DNA of 64,000 nt from JBCCJA01 sp039045975 (GTDB taxonomy: Bacteria > Planctomycetota > Planctomycetia > Planctomycetales > Planctomycetaceae): the NCBI GenBank assembly GCA_039045975.1, contig JBCCJA010000010.1:1-64000 (forward strand), written 5' to 3'. A model generated the notes under the pieces. The model was not told the origin of the DNA, made no database searches, and saw only the letters and a program-made list of their open reading frames with translations. The number at the start of each line of letters is the position of its first letter. Within the stretch, counting starts at the first letter, position 1. Of this stretch, positions 38,647-46,124 are shown piece after piece. A program made the position numbers and the translations under genes.

Positions 38647-39273
38647 ATGTTCGAACTCTGCCTGCACCTGCTGATTTTCGCGGTGACGGCGGTCGTCGCG
38701 TTTCTCGTCCCGCTGGTGATCGGCCGGTTCCTGCGGCCCGACGAACCGACGCCCGCGAAGGAAGCGATCTACGAGTGCGGCGAGCCGACGATCGGCCCCG
38801 GCTATCTGCAGTTCGACCTGCGGTTCTATGTCGTCGCGCTGCTGTTCATCGTATTCGACGTCGAGATCGCGTTCTTCTTCCCGTGGGCGGCGGTGTTCGG
38901 GACGGCGGTCCGACTGGCCGACCCCTCGCTGGCCGACTCGGCCGCGGTGATCGTGCCGCAGGCCCCTGACGCCGCCGACCGCCTGTCGCTGTCTTCGCGA
39001 CTGGTCCCTTCCGGACCGGCGACCGCGAACCCGGAGGGTATACTTCCGGACGTCGCGACGAAGCTCGCCTGGACGGGCCTGTTCGACCTGCTGGTCTTCT
39101 TCGGCGTGTTGCTCGTCGGGTTCGCCTACATCTGGAAGCGTGGCGACCTCGACTGGGTCCGCGTCGTCGCCGACGAGGTGCGGGCGAAGCAGCTGGCGAA
39201 CCGGAACCGGCTCGGGATCGGGCGTCAGCCGCCGCGCCGCGACACCGTTTCCGAGCCGAGCCTGACCCCGTGA
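38647..39273 (+). CDS. nuoA: NADH-quinone oxidoreductase subunit A, with enlarged loop
   Basis: The 208-aa protein has the three-helix NuoA plan: [19 protein letters not shown], then [40 protein letters not shown] with the conserved YECGE and FDVE motifs, and [22 protein letters not shown]. Between helices 2 and 3 an extra segment of about 60 residues (residues 85-145) replaces a short loop. The C-terminus is also extended by a basic tail. Typical NuoA has 120-150 aa. Its stop overlaps the GTG start of nuoC. Confidence 0.93.
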   Translation: MFELCLHLLIFAVTAVVAFLVPLVIGRFLRPDEPTPAKEAIYECGEPTIGPGYLQFDLRFYVVALLFIVFDVEIAFFFPWAAVFGTAVRLADPSLADSAAVIVPQAPDAADRLSLSSRLVPSGPATANPEGILPDVATKLAWTGLFDLLVFFGVLLVGFAYIWKRGDLDWVRVVADEVRAKQLANRNRLGIGRQPPRRDTVSEPSLTP

Positions 39274-39803
39274 CCCAAGTAGATACCCAATCCGTCTTCG
39301 ACAGGCTCCGCGATCACTTCGGGGCCGACGCCGTGCTCGGGCGTCACGACGCGACCGACCCTTGGATCAAGATCGCCGCCGGGGCGATCGTCGAAGTCGG
39401 CACCTACCTCCGCGACGCCGACGGGCTCAGGTTCGAGCACCTGAACGACCTCTGCTTCGCGGATTACCTCGCGACCAGCGACCCGCGTCGGAAAGAGGAC
39501 CGCCCGCGGGTCGAGGTCGTCTATCAGCTCAGCAGCTACGAGTTGAAGCACCGGCTGACACTGAAGGTCGTTCTGCCGCGGTGGAAGGACGACAAGCCGG
39601 GGGAACTGCCCGAGGTCCCGTCGGTCAGCGGCGTGTGGGCGATCGCCGATTGGCACGAGCGGGAGGCATATGACCTGGGCGGCGTGCGTTTCGTCGGGCA
39701 CCCGCACCTGACCCGGATCCTCACCAGCGAGGACTGGGTCGGCCACCCGCTCCGGAAGGACTATGAGATGCCGCTAGAATATCACGGTATCAGGTGCCGC
39801 TGA
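39270..39803 (+). CDS. nuoC: NADH-quinone oxidoreductase subunit C
   Basis: The GTG start at 39270 overlaps the nuoA stop (GTGA). The 177-aa product has the 30-kDa subunit features [28 protein letters not shown] and the signature [21 protein letters not shown], then [20 protein letters not shown]. It is part of the peripheral arm of complex I and normally binds subunits B and D. A gene for NuoB, usually between A and C, is absent here. A Uma2 gene starts 9 bp after the stop. Confidence 0.95.
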   Translation: MTQVDTQSVFDRLRDHFGADAVLGRHDATDPWIKIAAGAIVEVGTYLRDADGLRFEHLNDLCFADYLATSDPRRKEDRPRVEVVYQLSSYELKHRLTLKVVLPRWKDDKPGELPEVPSVSGVWAIADWHEREAYDLGGVRFVGHPHLTRILTSEDWVGHPLRKDYEMPLEYHGIRCR

Positions 39804-39812
39804 GGGTCCGGC

Positions 39813-40430
39813 ATGAGCGTCGACCAATTACCCGAATTGCGGTCTGACGACCCGCGACTGGCGGAGATTTTCGCCGTCCGACGTTCCTTGGACGGATGGA
39901 CGGTTGAGGAGTACGAGAAGCTTTCGGGCCGCGTCTCACGGGTCGAGTACGTCGAAGGCCGTTTGGAGCTGCTCGTGGCCGCTTCGATCAGACACCAACG
40001 GATCGTGACCGCCATTTTATCCGTCCTGTTCGACGCAATTCTTAAACCGGGACACGGCGAAGTCTTCGGCCAGAATACCGGCTTGGCGACACGGCCGCGG
40101 CACTTCCGCGAACCGGACGTCACCGTCGTCTTGTCAGAGCACGCAGGCCGCCTGAGCGAACAACGGGCGCTCTACGCCGACCTTGTCGTCGAGGTGATCA
40201 GCCCGGATGACCGCCGACGTGACCTGATCACAAAGCGAGACGAATACGCCGCCGCCGGGATTCCCGAGTATTGGATCGCCGATCCTGACGACGGCTCGCT
40301 GACGATCCTCGTCCTCGAAGGTGGCGCCTATCGGGAGGCGATCAAGGCGACGGCCGGGACCGTCGCCTCGGCGACGCTTGATGGGGTCGAGGTCGATATC
40401 GACGAAACGATCGGCCAGTTTCTTAATTAA
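39813..40430 (+). CDS. Uma2 family (DUF820) restriction-endonuclease-like protein
   Basis: The 205-aa protein has the Uma2 pattern: LDGWTVEEYEKL, YVEGRLELL, HQRIV, the core REPDVTVV, ADLVVEVISPDDRRRDLITKRDEYAAAGIPEYWI and ADPDDGSL. The Asp ... Glu-x-x ... Lys residues form a PD-(D/E)XK-like nuclease core. Uma2 genes are highly repeated in cyanobacteria and planctomycetes and have no agreed function. It is placed between nuoC (9 bp) and nuoD (14 bp). Its codon use looks slightly less GC-biased than that of the nuo genes. Confidence 0.9.
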   Translation: MSVDQLPELRSDDPRLAEIFAVRRSLDGWTVEEYEKLSGRVSRVEYVEGRLELLVAASIRHQRIVTAILSVLFDAILKPGHGEVFGQNTGLATRPRHFREPDVTVVLSEHAGRLSEQRALYADLVVEVISPDDRRRDLITKRDEYAAAGIPEYWIADPDDGSLTILVLEGGAYREAIKATAGTVASATLDGVEVDIDETIGQFLN

Positions 40431-40433
40431 GAA
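40420..40433. other. AT-only-type palindrome at the Uma2/nuoD junction
   Basis: TTCTTAATTAAGAA is a perfect 14-bp palindrome spanning the Uma2 stop codon (40428-40430), followed by more A/T to 40442. Such an AT-rich patch is exceptional in this window. It leaves nuoD without a GC-rich Shine-Dalgarno; only AAGAA lies upstream of its ATG. Confidence 0.6.
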
Positions 40434-40444
40434 TTTAATTCGCT

Positions 40445-41698
40445 ATGCCCGTCACCGTCGAAGACCCGAACGTCGTCGAGTTCGACGTCCGTACCGACGA
40501 GATGCTCATCAACATGGGCCCGCAGCACCCGTCGACGCATGGCGTGCTGAGGGTGCTGCTGCGGACCGACGGCGAGGTCGTCCACGAGGCCACGCCGCAT
40601 ATCGGATACCTGCACCGCTGTGCCGAGAAGATCGGCGAGCACCTCACGCCGGCCCAGTGGCTGCCCTACACCGACCGGCTCGACTACTTGGCCGGGATGA
40701 ACATGAACCTCGGGCTGAGCCTGTGCGTCGAGAAGATGCTCGGGGTCGAGGTGCCCGAGAAGGGCCGGCACCTGCGGGTGGTCATCGCGGAACTGGGCCG
40801 GGTCGCGTCGCATCTGCTCGGGATGGGCGCGTACGGGCTCGATCTCGGCACGTTCACGCCTTTTCTGTACGCGTTCCGTGAGCGCGAGATCGTCCTCGAC
40901 TTCTTCGAAGAGGTCTGCGGTGCCCGGCTGACTTACAGCTACCTCGGTATCGGCGGGGCCAGCCACGACCTGCCGGCCGAGATCCCGATCCCGAAGAGCC
41001 TCGGCCAGCTCACCGGGATCGACGACGACGCGGTCACGAGCTTCCCCGACGCCGTCCGCGTGTTCCTCGACTGGATGGAGCCGCGGATCGCCGAGTATCA
41101 CGCGCTGCTGACGACGAACGCGATCTTCATCCGCCGCACGGCCGGCGTCGGCACGCTGTCTCGCGAGATGGCGATCGACCACGGCGTGACCGGGCCGACG
41201 CTGCGGGGCTCGGGCGTCGACCACGACCTGCGTCGCGACGGCGACCCGCTCTACACGCGGATGTACGAGGGGTACGACTTCGAGATCCCGCACGCCCCGT
41301 TCGCCGACATGGTCGGCGGGCGGGTCCCGCCGACGGTCGAAGTCGGCGACAACTGGAGCCGCTTCTACGTCCGGATGCTCGAGGTCCGCGAGAGCCTGCG
41401 TCTCGTCCGGCAGGCGCTCGACAAGTACGAGGCCTCGACCGGCCCGTTCCGCGTCGAGCACAAGTTGACGGCCCGGCTGCCGAAGGACGAGTGCTACCTC
41501 GAAACCGAATGCCCCCGCGGCCAGATGGGCTACTACGTCGTCTGCGACGGCAGCCCGATCCCGGTGCGGGTCCGCGCGAAGAGCAGCTGCTTCTGCAACC
41601 TCAGCGTGACCGGCCCGCTCTGCGAGGGCGTCCTCATCGCCGACGTGCCGTCGATCTTGGGCTCGCTCGACTTCGTGATGGCGGAGATCGACCGCTAA
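40445..41698 (+). CDS. nuoD: NADH-quinone oxidoreductase subunit D
   Basis: The 417-aa protein has the 49-kDa subunit signatures NMGPQHPSTHGVLRVLLR with the quinone-site His, HIGYLHRCAEK, NMNLGLSLCVEKMLGVEVP, GVGTLSREMAIDHGVTGPTLRGSG, and the C-terminal VLIADVPSILGSLDFVMAEIDR. It lines the quinone pocket of complex I. Length and motifs are normal. It is the last nuo gene in the cluster and converges on a small minus-strand gene 3 bp away. Confidence 0.97.
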   Translation: MPVTVEDPNVVEFDVRTDEMLINMGPQHPSTHGVLRVLLRTDGEVVHEATPHIGYLHRCAEKIGEHLTPAQWLPYTDRLDYLAGMNMNLGLSLCVEKMLGVEVPEKGRHLRVVIAELGRVASHLLGMGAYGLDLGTFTPFLYAFREREIVLDFFEEVCGARLTYSYLGIGGASHDLPAEIPIPKSLGQLTGIDDDAVTSFPDAVRVFLDWMEPRIAEYHALLTTNAIFIRRTAGVGTLSREMAIDHGVTGPTLRGSGVDHDLRRDGDPLYTRMYEGYDFEIPHAPFADMVGGRVPPTVEVGDNWSRFYVRMLEVRESLRLVRQALDKYEASTGPFRVEHKLTARLPKDECYLETECPRGQMGYYVVCDGSPIPVRVRAKSSCFCNLSVTGPLCEGVLIADVPSILGSLDFVMAEIDR

Positions 41699-41701
41699 CG
41701 G

Positions 41702-41944
41702 TCAAGCCGCGTCGTCCGGAATCGCAAAGTGCGGCGACCGATCGTCGGCCTTGTAAAGAAATCCGACCTCGGCGTGACGCTGCGTGCAGTTCGGGCAGTG
41801 CGAGTTGCGGAAGTCGGTCGACCGCCGGCAGGCGCCGCAGAGCCGCTCGAACTTCGGCCGCGAGAACCGCCACACGGCGTAAGCGATCGCGAGCGTCGCG
41901 ACGCCGATGACGATCGACCACTGATTCGGCGTCAGGTCGATCAC
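41702..41944 (-). CDS. Small membrane-anchored zinc-ribbon protein
   Basis: The 80-aa protein has one N-terminal membrane helix (WSIVIGVATLAIAYAVWRF) and then two Cys pairs, CGAC and CPNC, spaced like a zinc ribbon. I do not recognise a named family. It ends 3 bp from nuoD on the opposite strand, and tRNA-Phe lies 46 bp upstream on the same strand. The clean start, membrane helix and paired Cys support it as real. Confidence 0.65.
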   Translation of the reverse strand: MIDLTPNQWSIVIGVATLAIAYAVWRFSRPKFERLCGACRRSTDFRNSHCPNCTQRHAEVGFLYKADDRSPHFAIPDDAA

Positions 41945-41990
41945 AGAAAACCCCGCTGACGGACGCGTCGGGGCGAAAGCAACGAATGAG

Positions 41991-42063
<73 letters not shown>

Positions 42064-42283
42064 TTCGCCCCGGCTCCGCGAGACGGGCGGCGATCGTAGG
42101 CCGCCGCCGAAAGCGATGCAATCGGTCTCCCGCCGCGACGCCCGACCGACACGACGGACGGGGTCGGGTTCGACCGCGGGACGCCGGATCGCTTTCGGGC
42201 GCGTCCCGCCCCACCGTACGATCAACGGCGTCACGCGGTCGGCGTCGTCCGCGGGGCGGGCCGAACCGCGAGGCGACACGGCG

Positions 42284-43474
42284 ATGCCCGAGAAGCGAAA
42301 CACGTCCAACCGTTACAGGCCGGGCTTAAAGCAGCTCGTCGATCGCTTGGATAAGCTCCCCCCGATCTACGATCCCGGGCTCGAGAGCATCATCTCGGCG
42401 CACACGGCGGTCTCGGACGTCGACGGGGCCGGGACCTATCGCGGCTATCTGATCAGCGAACTGGCCGACCGGGCGTCATTCCCCGAAGTTGCCTATCTGT
42501 TGATTGCGGGCGAGCTACCGACACTCGAACAGGCCGCCGACTTCCAGACGCAACTTTACGAGCGTCGCGGCGAGGCGGTCTGGTCGCACGGGATCGCGGC
42601 CGACGCGCCCGAGAACGTGACGGTCGGCACGCTCGTGCGGACCGCGACGTCAGCGGCCGGTTACCGGGCCGACGACCCGCCGCCGCTCAACGAAGAGATC
42701 GCGTTGGCCGAGACCGCACGGCTGATCGGGTTCCTGCCGTCGCTGCTCTCGCGTCGACGCGAGCAGGACGGGACGTCGAGCCCGGTCGGCTTCGACAGCG
42801 GCTACAGCTACTCCGCGAACTTCCTGCGGCTCGTCACCGGGAAAGAGCCGACCGACGAGACCGAGAGGGCCTTCGAGGTCGCGTTGATCGCGACGGCCGA
42901 GCAGGGTGTCGATGCCGCCAGCTTCGCGGCCCGGACCGCCGTCAGCGCCGGGGCCGGGCTTTACGCCGCGTTCACGGCGGCCGCCTCGGTCTGGAACGGG
43001 CCGCATCCGGGCGGGCCGCGTGAGGCGATCCTCACCCCGGTCCGGGAGATCGACGCCGTCGACGACGTGTCGGCCTATCTCGACCGCTTGGAAGCCGACC
43101 AGATGACCCTCCGTGCTTTCGACCCGCGCTGGGTCGAAAATACGGACGCCCGGCTCGCGACACTGACCGGTTGGTGCCGGACGCTCGCCGACGCCTGCGG
43201 CCGCGGGGCCGCCGAAGACGTCGCCGCCGCGGTGGAAGTCCAGGCGGCGGAGCGTTTCCGGCTGGGCCCGTCGGTCGATTGGCCGGTGACCCGCATCTTC
43301 GATTACCTCGGGGTCCACCCGCGTCTGTTCAAAGCGGTCGTGACGACTGCGCGGATGACCGGCTGGGCGGCCCACGCGGTCGAACAGGCGAGGAGAAACC
43401 AGTTGCTGCGGCCGCGGGCCGAATACGTCGGCCCGGCGGTCCGCCCGCTGCCCGATTTCGGCACGCGCGGCTGA
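42284..43474 (+). CDS. Citrate-synthase-family protein lacking both catalytic histidines
   Basis: The start at ATG 42284 gives 396 aa. The fold is recognisable from GLESIISAHTAVSDVDGAGTYRG, FPEVAYLLIAGELPT, SYSANFLRLVTGKEPTD and MTGWAAHAVEQ. The family's active-site positions are altered. The aEHg segment reads AEQG (Gln207). The GPLHGGA loop reads GPHPGGP, with Pro242 where His is expected. GHRVY reads TLRAF (residues 275-279). The active-site Asp in VDW (Asp332) is kept. It is therefore unlikely to make citrate by the known mechanism; it may be a regulatory pseudoenzyme or have other chemistry. It is divergent from tRNA-Phe. Confidence 0.82.
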   Translation: MPEKRNTSNRYRPGLKQLVDRLDKLPPIYDPGLESIISAHTAVSDVDGAGTYRGYLISELADRASFPEVAYLLIAGELPTLEQAADFQTQLYERRGEAVWSHGIAADAPENVTVGTLVRTATSAAGYRADDPPPLNEEIALAETARLIGFLPSLLSRRREQDGTSSPVGFDSGYSYSANFLRLVTGKEPTDETERAFEVALIATAEQGVDAASFAARTAVSAGAGLYAAFTAAASVWNGPHPGGPREAILTPVREIDAVDDVSAYLDRLEADQMTLRAFDPRWVENTDARLATLTGWCRTLADACGRGAAEDVAAAVEVQAAERFRLGPSVDWPVTRIFDYLGVHPRLFKAVVTTARMTGWAAHAVEQARRNQLLRPRAEYVGPAVRPLPDFGTRG

Positions 43475-43612
43475 CGGCCGGTCGCCGACGTCCTGCGCTT
43501 CCGTCGTCGGCCCGCGGCACTTACCGTGGCCGGGTCGGCGGCGTCGCAAGTCCCGGAGGCGACGCCGCGTCGAAGGCCGCCGGGGTCACCGCCGAAACGC
43601 CGAGGGACTGCC

Positions 43613-44173
43613 ATGGATCAGGACGAAATTCTGCTCGACGCCGAAGAGCGGATGGGCAAAGCGGCCGACCTCTTTCGCGATCAGCTGCAGGGCCTGCGTA
43701 CGGGCCGGGCGACGCCGGCGCTCGTCGAGTCGGTCCGGGTCGAGATGTACGGCTCGATGATGCCACTGAAGCAGTGCGCGACGATCAGCGTCCCCGAGCC
43801 GCAGCAGATCGTCGTCCGCCCCTTCGACGCGTCGCAGATCTCGGCGATCACGAAGGCGATCCAGAACAGCGACATCGGCCTCGCGCCGAACTCGGACGGA
43901 CGGCTCGTGCGGCTGAACGTCCCGCCGCTGTCGACCGAACGCCGCAAGCAGATCGTCTCGCGGGTCAAAGAACTCGCCGAAGAGGCCCGCGTCTCGATCC
44001 GCAACATCCGCCGCGACGCGAACAAGCACGCCGACCAGGGCGAGAAAGATAAACTGTTCGGCGAGGACGAATGCGCGACCGTGAAGGACTCGATCCAAGA
44101 CCTGACGAAGAAATTCGAAGGCAAGGTCAACGACGGGGCGAAAGCGAAAGAAGAAGAGGTGATGAACGAGTGA
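43613..44173 (+). CDS. frr: Ribosome recycling factor
   Basis: The ATG at 43613 gives 186 aa, the family length. It has LRTGRATPALVESVRVEMYGS, ATISVPEPQQIVVRPFD, GLAPNSDGRLVRLNVPPLSTERR and the late VRIS-type RVSIRNIRRDANK. It splits post-termination ribosomes with EF-G. The usual neighbours tsf and pyrH are not here; a histidine kinase follows after a 102-bp structured gap. Confidence 0.97.
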   Translation: MDQDEILLDAEERMGKAADLFRDQLQGLRTGRATPALVESVRVEMYGSMMPLKQCATISVPEPQQIVVRPFDASQISAITKAIQNSDIGLAPNSDGRLVRLNVPPLSTERRKQIVSRVKELAEEARVSIRNIRRDANKHADQGEKDKLFGEDECATVKDSIQDLTKKFEGKVNDGAKAKEEEVMNE

Positions 44174-44275
44174 CCGGCAGCCGTCGGCTGGTAGCCGTGC
44201 GCTACTAGCGGCCGCCAGCCGGGAAGGTCCCGGCGTCCGGGGCTCACAGCCAGCAGCTACGGGCTAATCGCGTTC
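44174..44275. repeat. Structured, repeat-like intergenic element
   Basis: The gap after frr is packed with small hairpins. CGGCTGG (44185-44191) pairs with CCAGCCG (44215-44221) and encloses GTAGC/GCTAC (44191-44195, 44201-44205). GGGAAGGTCCC and CCGGCGTCCGG follow as separate stem-loops. The layered palindromes look like an intergenic repeat, but no second copy is seen in this window. Confidence 0.35.
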
Positions 44276-46030
44276 ATGTCGTATCGGACGGTCAAACGGC
44301 TGCTCGGCGAGACGAGCCTGGAGCGGAAGTGCCGCTTCCTGTTCGGGACCGGCCTCCTGCTGCTGATCGCGGGCAGTTTCTCGCTGTACGGCTGGCGGAA
44401 CGCCGAGGTCGTCTATCGCGAGCGACGGACCGTCGCCCGCGTGCTCAAAGAGCCGATCCTCTACCACAGTCACCGGACCGCGTTCGAACAGATCGCGAAG
44501 GCTGCCGTCGGGTCGACAGACGCGGGCGGCGGCGACCTCCCGGCCCCGCCGGCCGGGTTCTCGCTCGATTTGCTCCGCCTCTCGAGCGCCGAGGTCCAAG
44601 GCTGGGACGTCTTCAGTGCCGACCCGGCCAACAGCCCGCCCCGCAGCCGTCCGGTCGATCAGGCCGGATACGACGCCTTAGAGCGGATCCAGCTCGGCGA
44701 AGACGAGATCACCCGCACGACGAAAGACGAGTACCAGTTCTACGCCGCGGCGCGGGCCGACCAGGACTGCGTCAAATGTCATTACCACCGCGACGCCGAC
44801 GTCGGCGACCTGCTCGGCGTCGTCGCGATCAAGCTGCCGCTGACGGAAACGAAGGCGTTACTGGCGCGGAACAACTTCTTCCTGATCAGCGCCGCCGTCA
44901 CGACCGCCCTGCTCGCGATGGCCGCCGCCTACGCGATCGTGCGGTACGTCATCGTCAAACCGGTGCTGCACCTCAAGGAGGTCGCCGAGGACGTCTCCCG
45001 CGGCACGATCGACCGCCGCGCCGACATCCGCACCGGCGATGAGTTCGAACAGCTCTCGCACGCGTTCAACCGCATGCTGCGGCACCTGATCACGATGCAA
45101 GAAGAGGTCCGTGAGGTGAACGGCGACCTCGACGCGAAGGTCGAAGAACTCGCCCGCGTGAACCTGCGGCTGTACGAGACGAACCAGATGAAGGACGACT
45201 TCCTGGCGACGATGTCTCACGAGTTGAAGACGCCGCTGAACAGCATCCTCGGCTTCAGTGACGTGCTCGCCGGGTCGGAGAATCTGACCGACAAACAGAA
45301 GCGGTTCGTCGGCAACATCGAACGCTCCGGCCGCGACCTTATGTTGCTCATTAATGACGTGCTCGACGTCGCCCGGATCGAAAACGGCAAGCTGGAGATC
45401 CGCGCCGCCGACTTCCGACTCGGCGAATTACTCGAGCGTCAGCGGGACGCGATGCAGCCGCTCGCCGGCAAGAAGGGCGTGCACCTCGACGTCGCCGTGG
45501 CGCCCGACGTGCCGGTCCTGCGGCAAGACCCGGGCAAGCTCCAACAGATCGTCGTCAACCTGCTCTCTAACGCGATCAAGTTCACGCCGCCGGGCGGGCG
45601 GGTCGACGCGACGGCGGAGCTGCTCGACGACGGGCAGACGTTCGAGGTCGTCGTTTCCGACACCGGCACGGGCATCCCGCCGGAGGAGCAGGTCCTCGTC
45701 TTCGAAAAGTTCCGTCAGGGCAAAACGGCGTCGGGCCGGGAGAACGCGATCACCCGCGAGCACGGCGGCACGGGGCTCGGCCTGTCGATCGTCCGCGAAC
45801 TCGCCCGGCTGCTCGGCGGCGAGATCACGCTCGAGAGCGAATTCGGCCAGGGCAGTCGATTCATCGTCCGCCTGCCGATCCGCGTCCGCGAAGACCGCCG
45901 CCCCCGGGCCGCGCTGCGGGGCGACACGAGCGACGACACGGAAGAGCCCGCACTGCCGCCGGCTTACGCGCTACGACTGGCCCCGACCGAAGACCCGGCC
46001 GGCGGCGGGAACGGGAGCGTGCACGACTGA
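44276..46030 (+). CDS. Sensor histidine kinase with haem-c-type CXXCH sensor domain
   Basis: The 584-aa protein has membrane helices at about 21-40 and 201-226. The periplasmic domain between them resembles DUF3365 (Tll0287-like) and contains CVKCH at 165-169, a c-type haem motif. A HAMP linker (VKPVLHLKEVAEDVSRGTIDRRADI) leads to a coiled segment. The HisKA domain has His315 in ATMSHELKTPLNSILGF, and the HATPase has NLLSNAIKF, DTGTGIPPEE and GGTGLGLSIVREL. It probably senses redox state or a gas. No cognate response regulator is adjacent. Confidence 0.92.
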   Translation: MSYRTVKRLLGETSLERKCRFLFGTGLLLLIAGSFSLYGWRNAEVVYRERRTVARVLKEPILYHSHRTAFEQIAKAAVGSTDAGGGDLPAPPAGFSLDLLRLSSAEVQGWDVFSADPANSPPRSRPVDQAGYDALERIQLGEDEITRTTKDEYQFYAAARADQDCVKCHYHRDADVGDLLGVVAIKLPLTETKALLARNNFFLISAAVTTALLAMAAAYAIVRYVIVKPVLHLKEVAEDVSRGTIDRRADIRTGDEFEQLSHAFNRMLRHLITMQEEVREVNGDLDAKVEELARVNLRLYETNQMKDDFLATMSHELKTPLNSILGFSDVLAGSENLTDKQKRFVGNIERSGRDLMLLINDVLDVARIENGKLEIRAADFRLGELLERQRDAMQPLAGKKGVHLDVAVAPDVPVLRQDPGKLQQIVVNLLSNAIKFTPPGGRVDATAELLDDGQTFEVVVSDTGTGIPPEEQVLVFEKFRQGKTASGRENAITREHGGTGLGLSIVRELARLLGGEITLESEFGQGSRFIVRLPIRVREDRRPRAALRGDTSDDTEEPALPPAYALRLAPTEDPAGGGNGSVHD

Positions 46031-46124
46031 CGGTTTCCCGCGGCCCGACGATTTACCCTCGCCCTCGCCGCCCCTACCGTCGCGGCGGTAACGGCCCGCA
46101 CAGCCTCACGGAGAACGGAATCTG

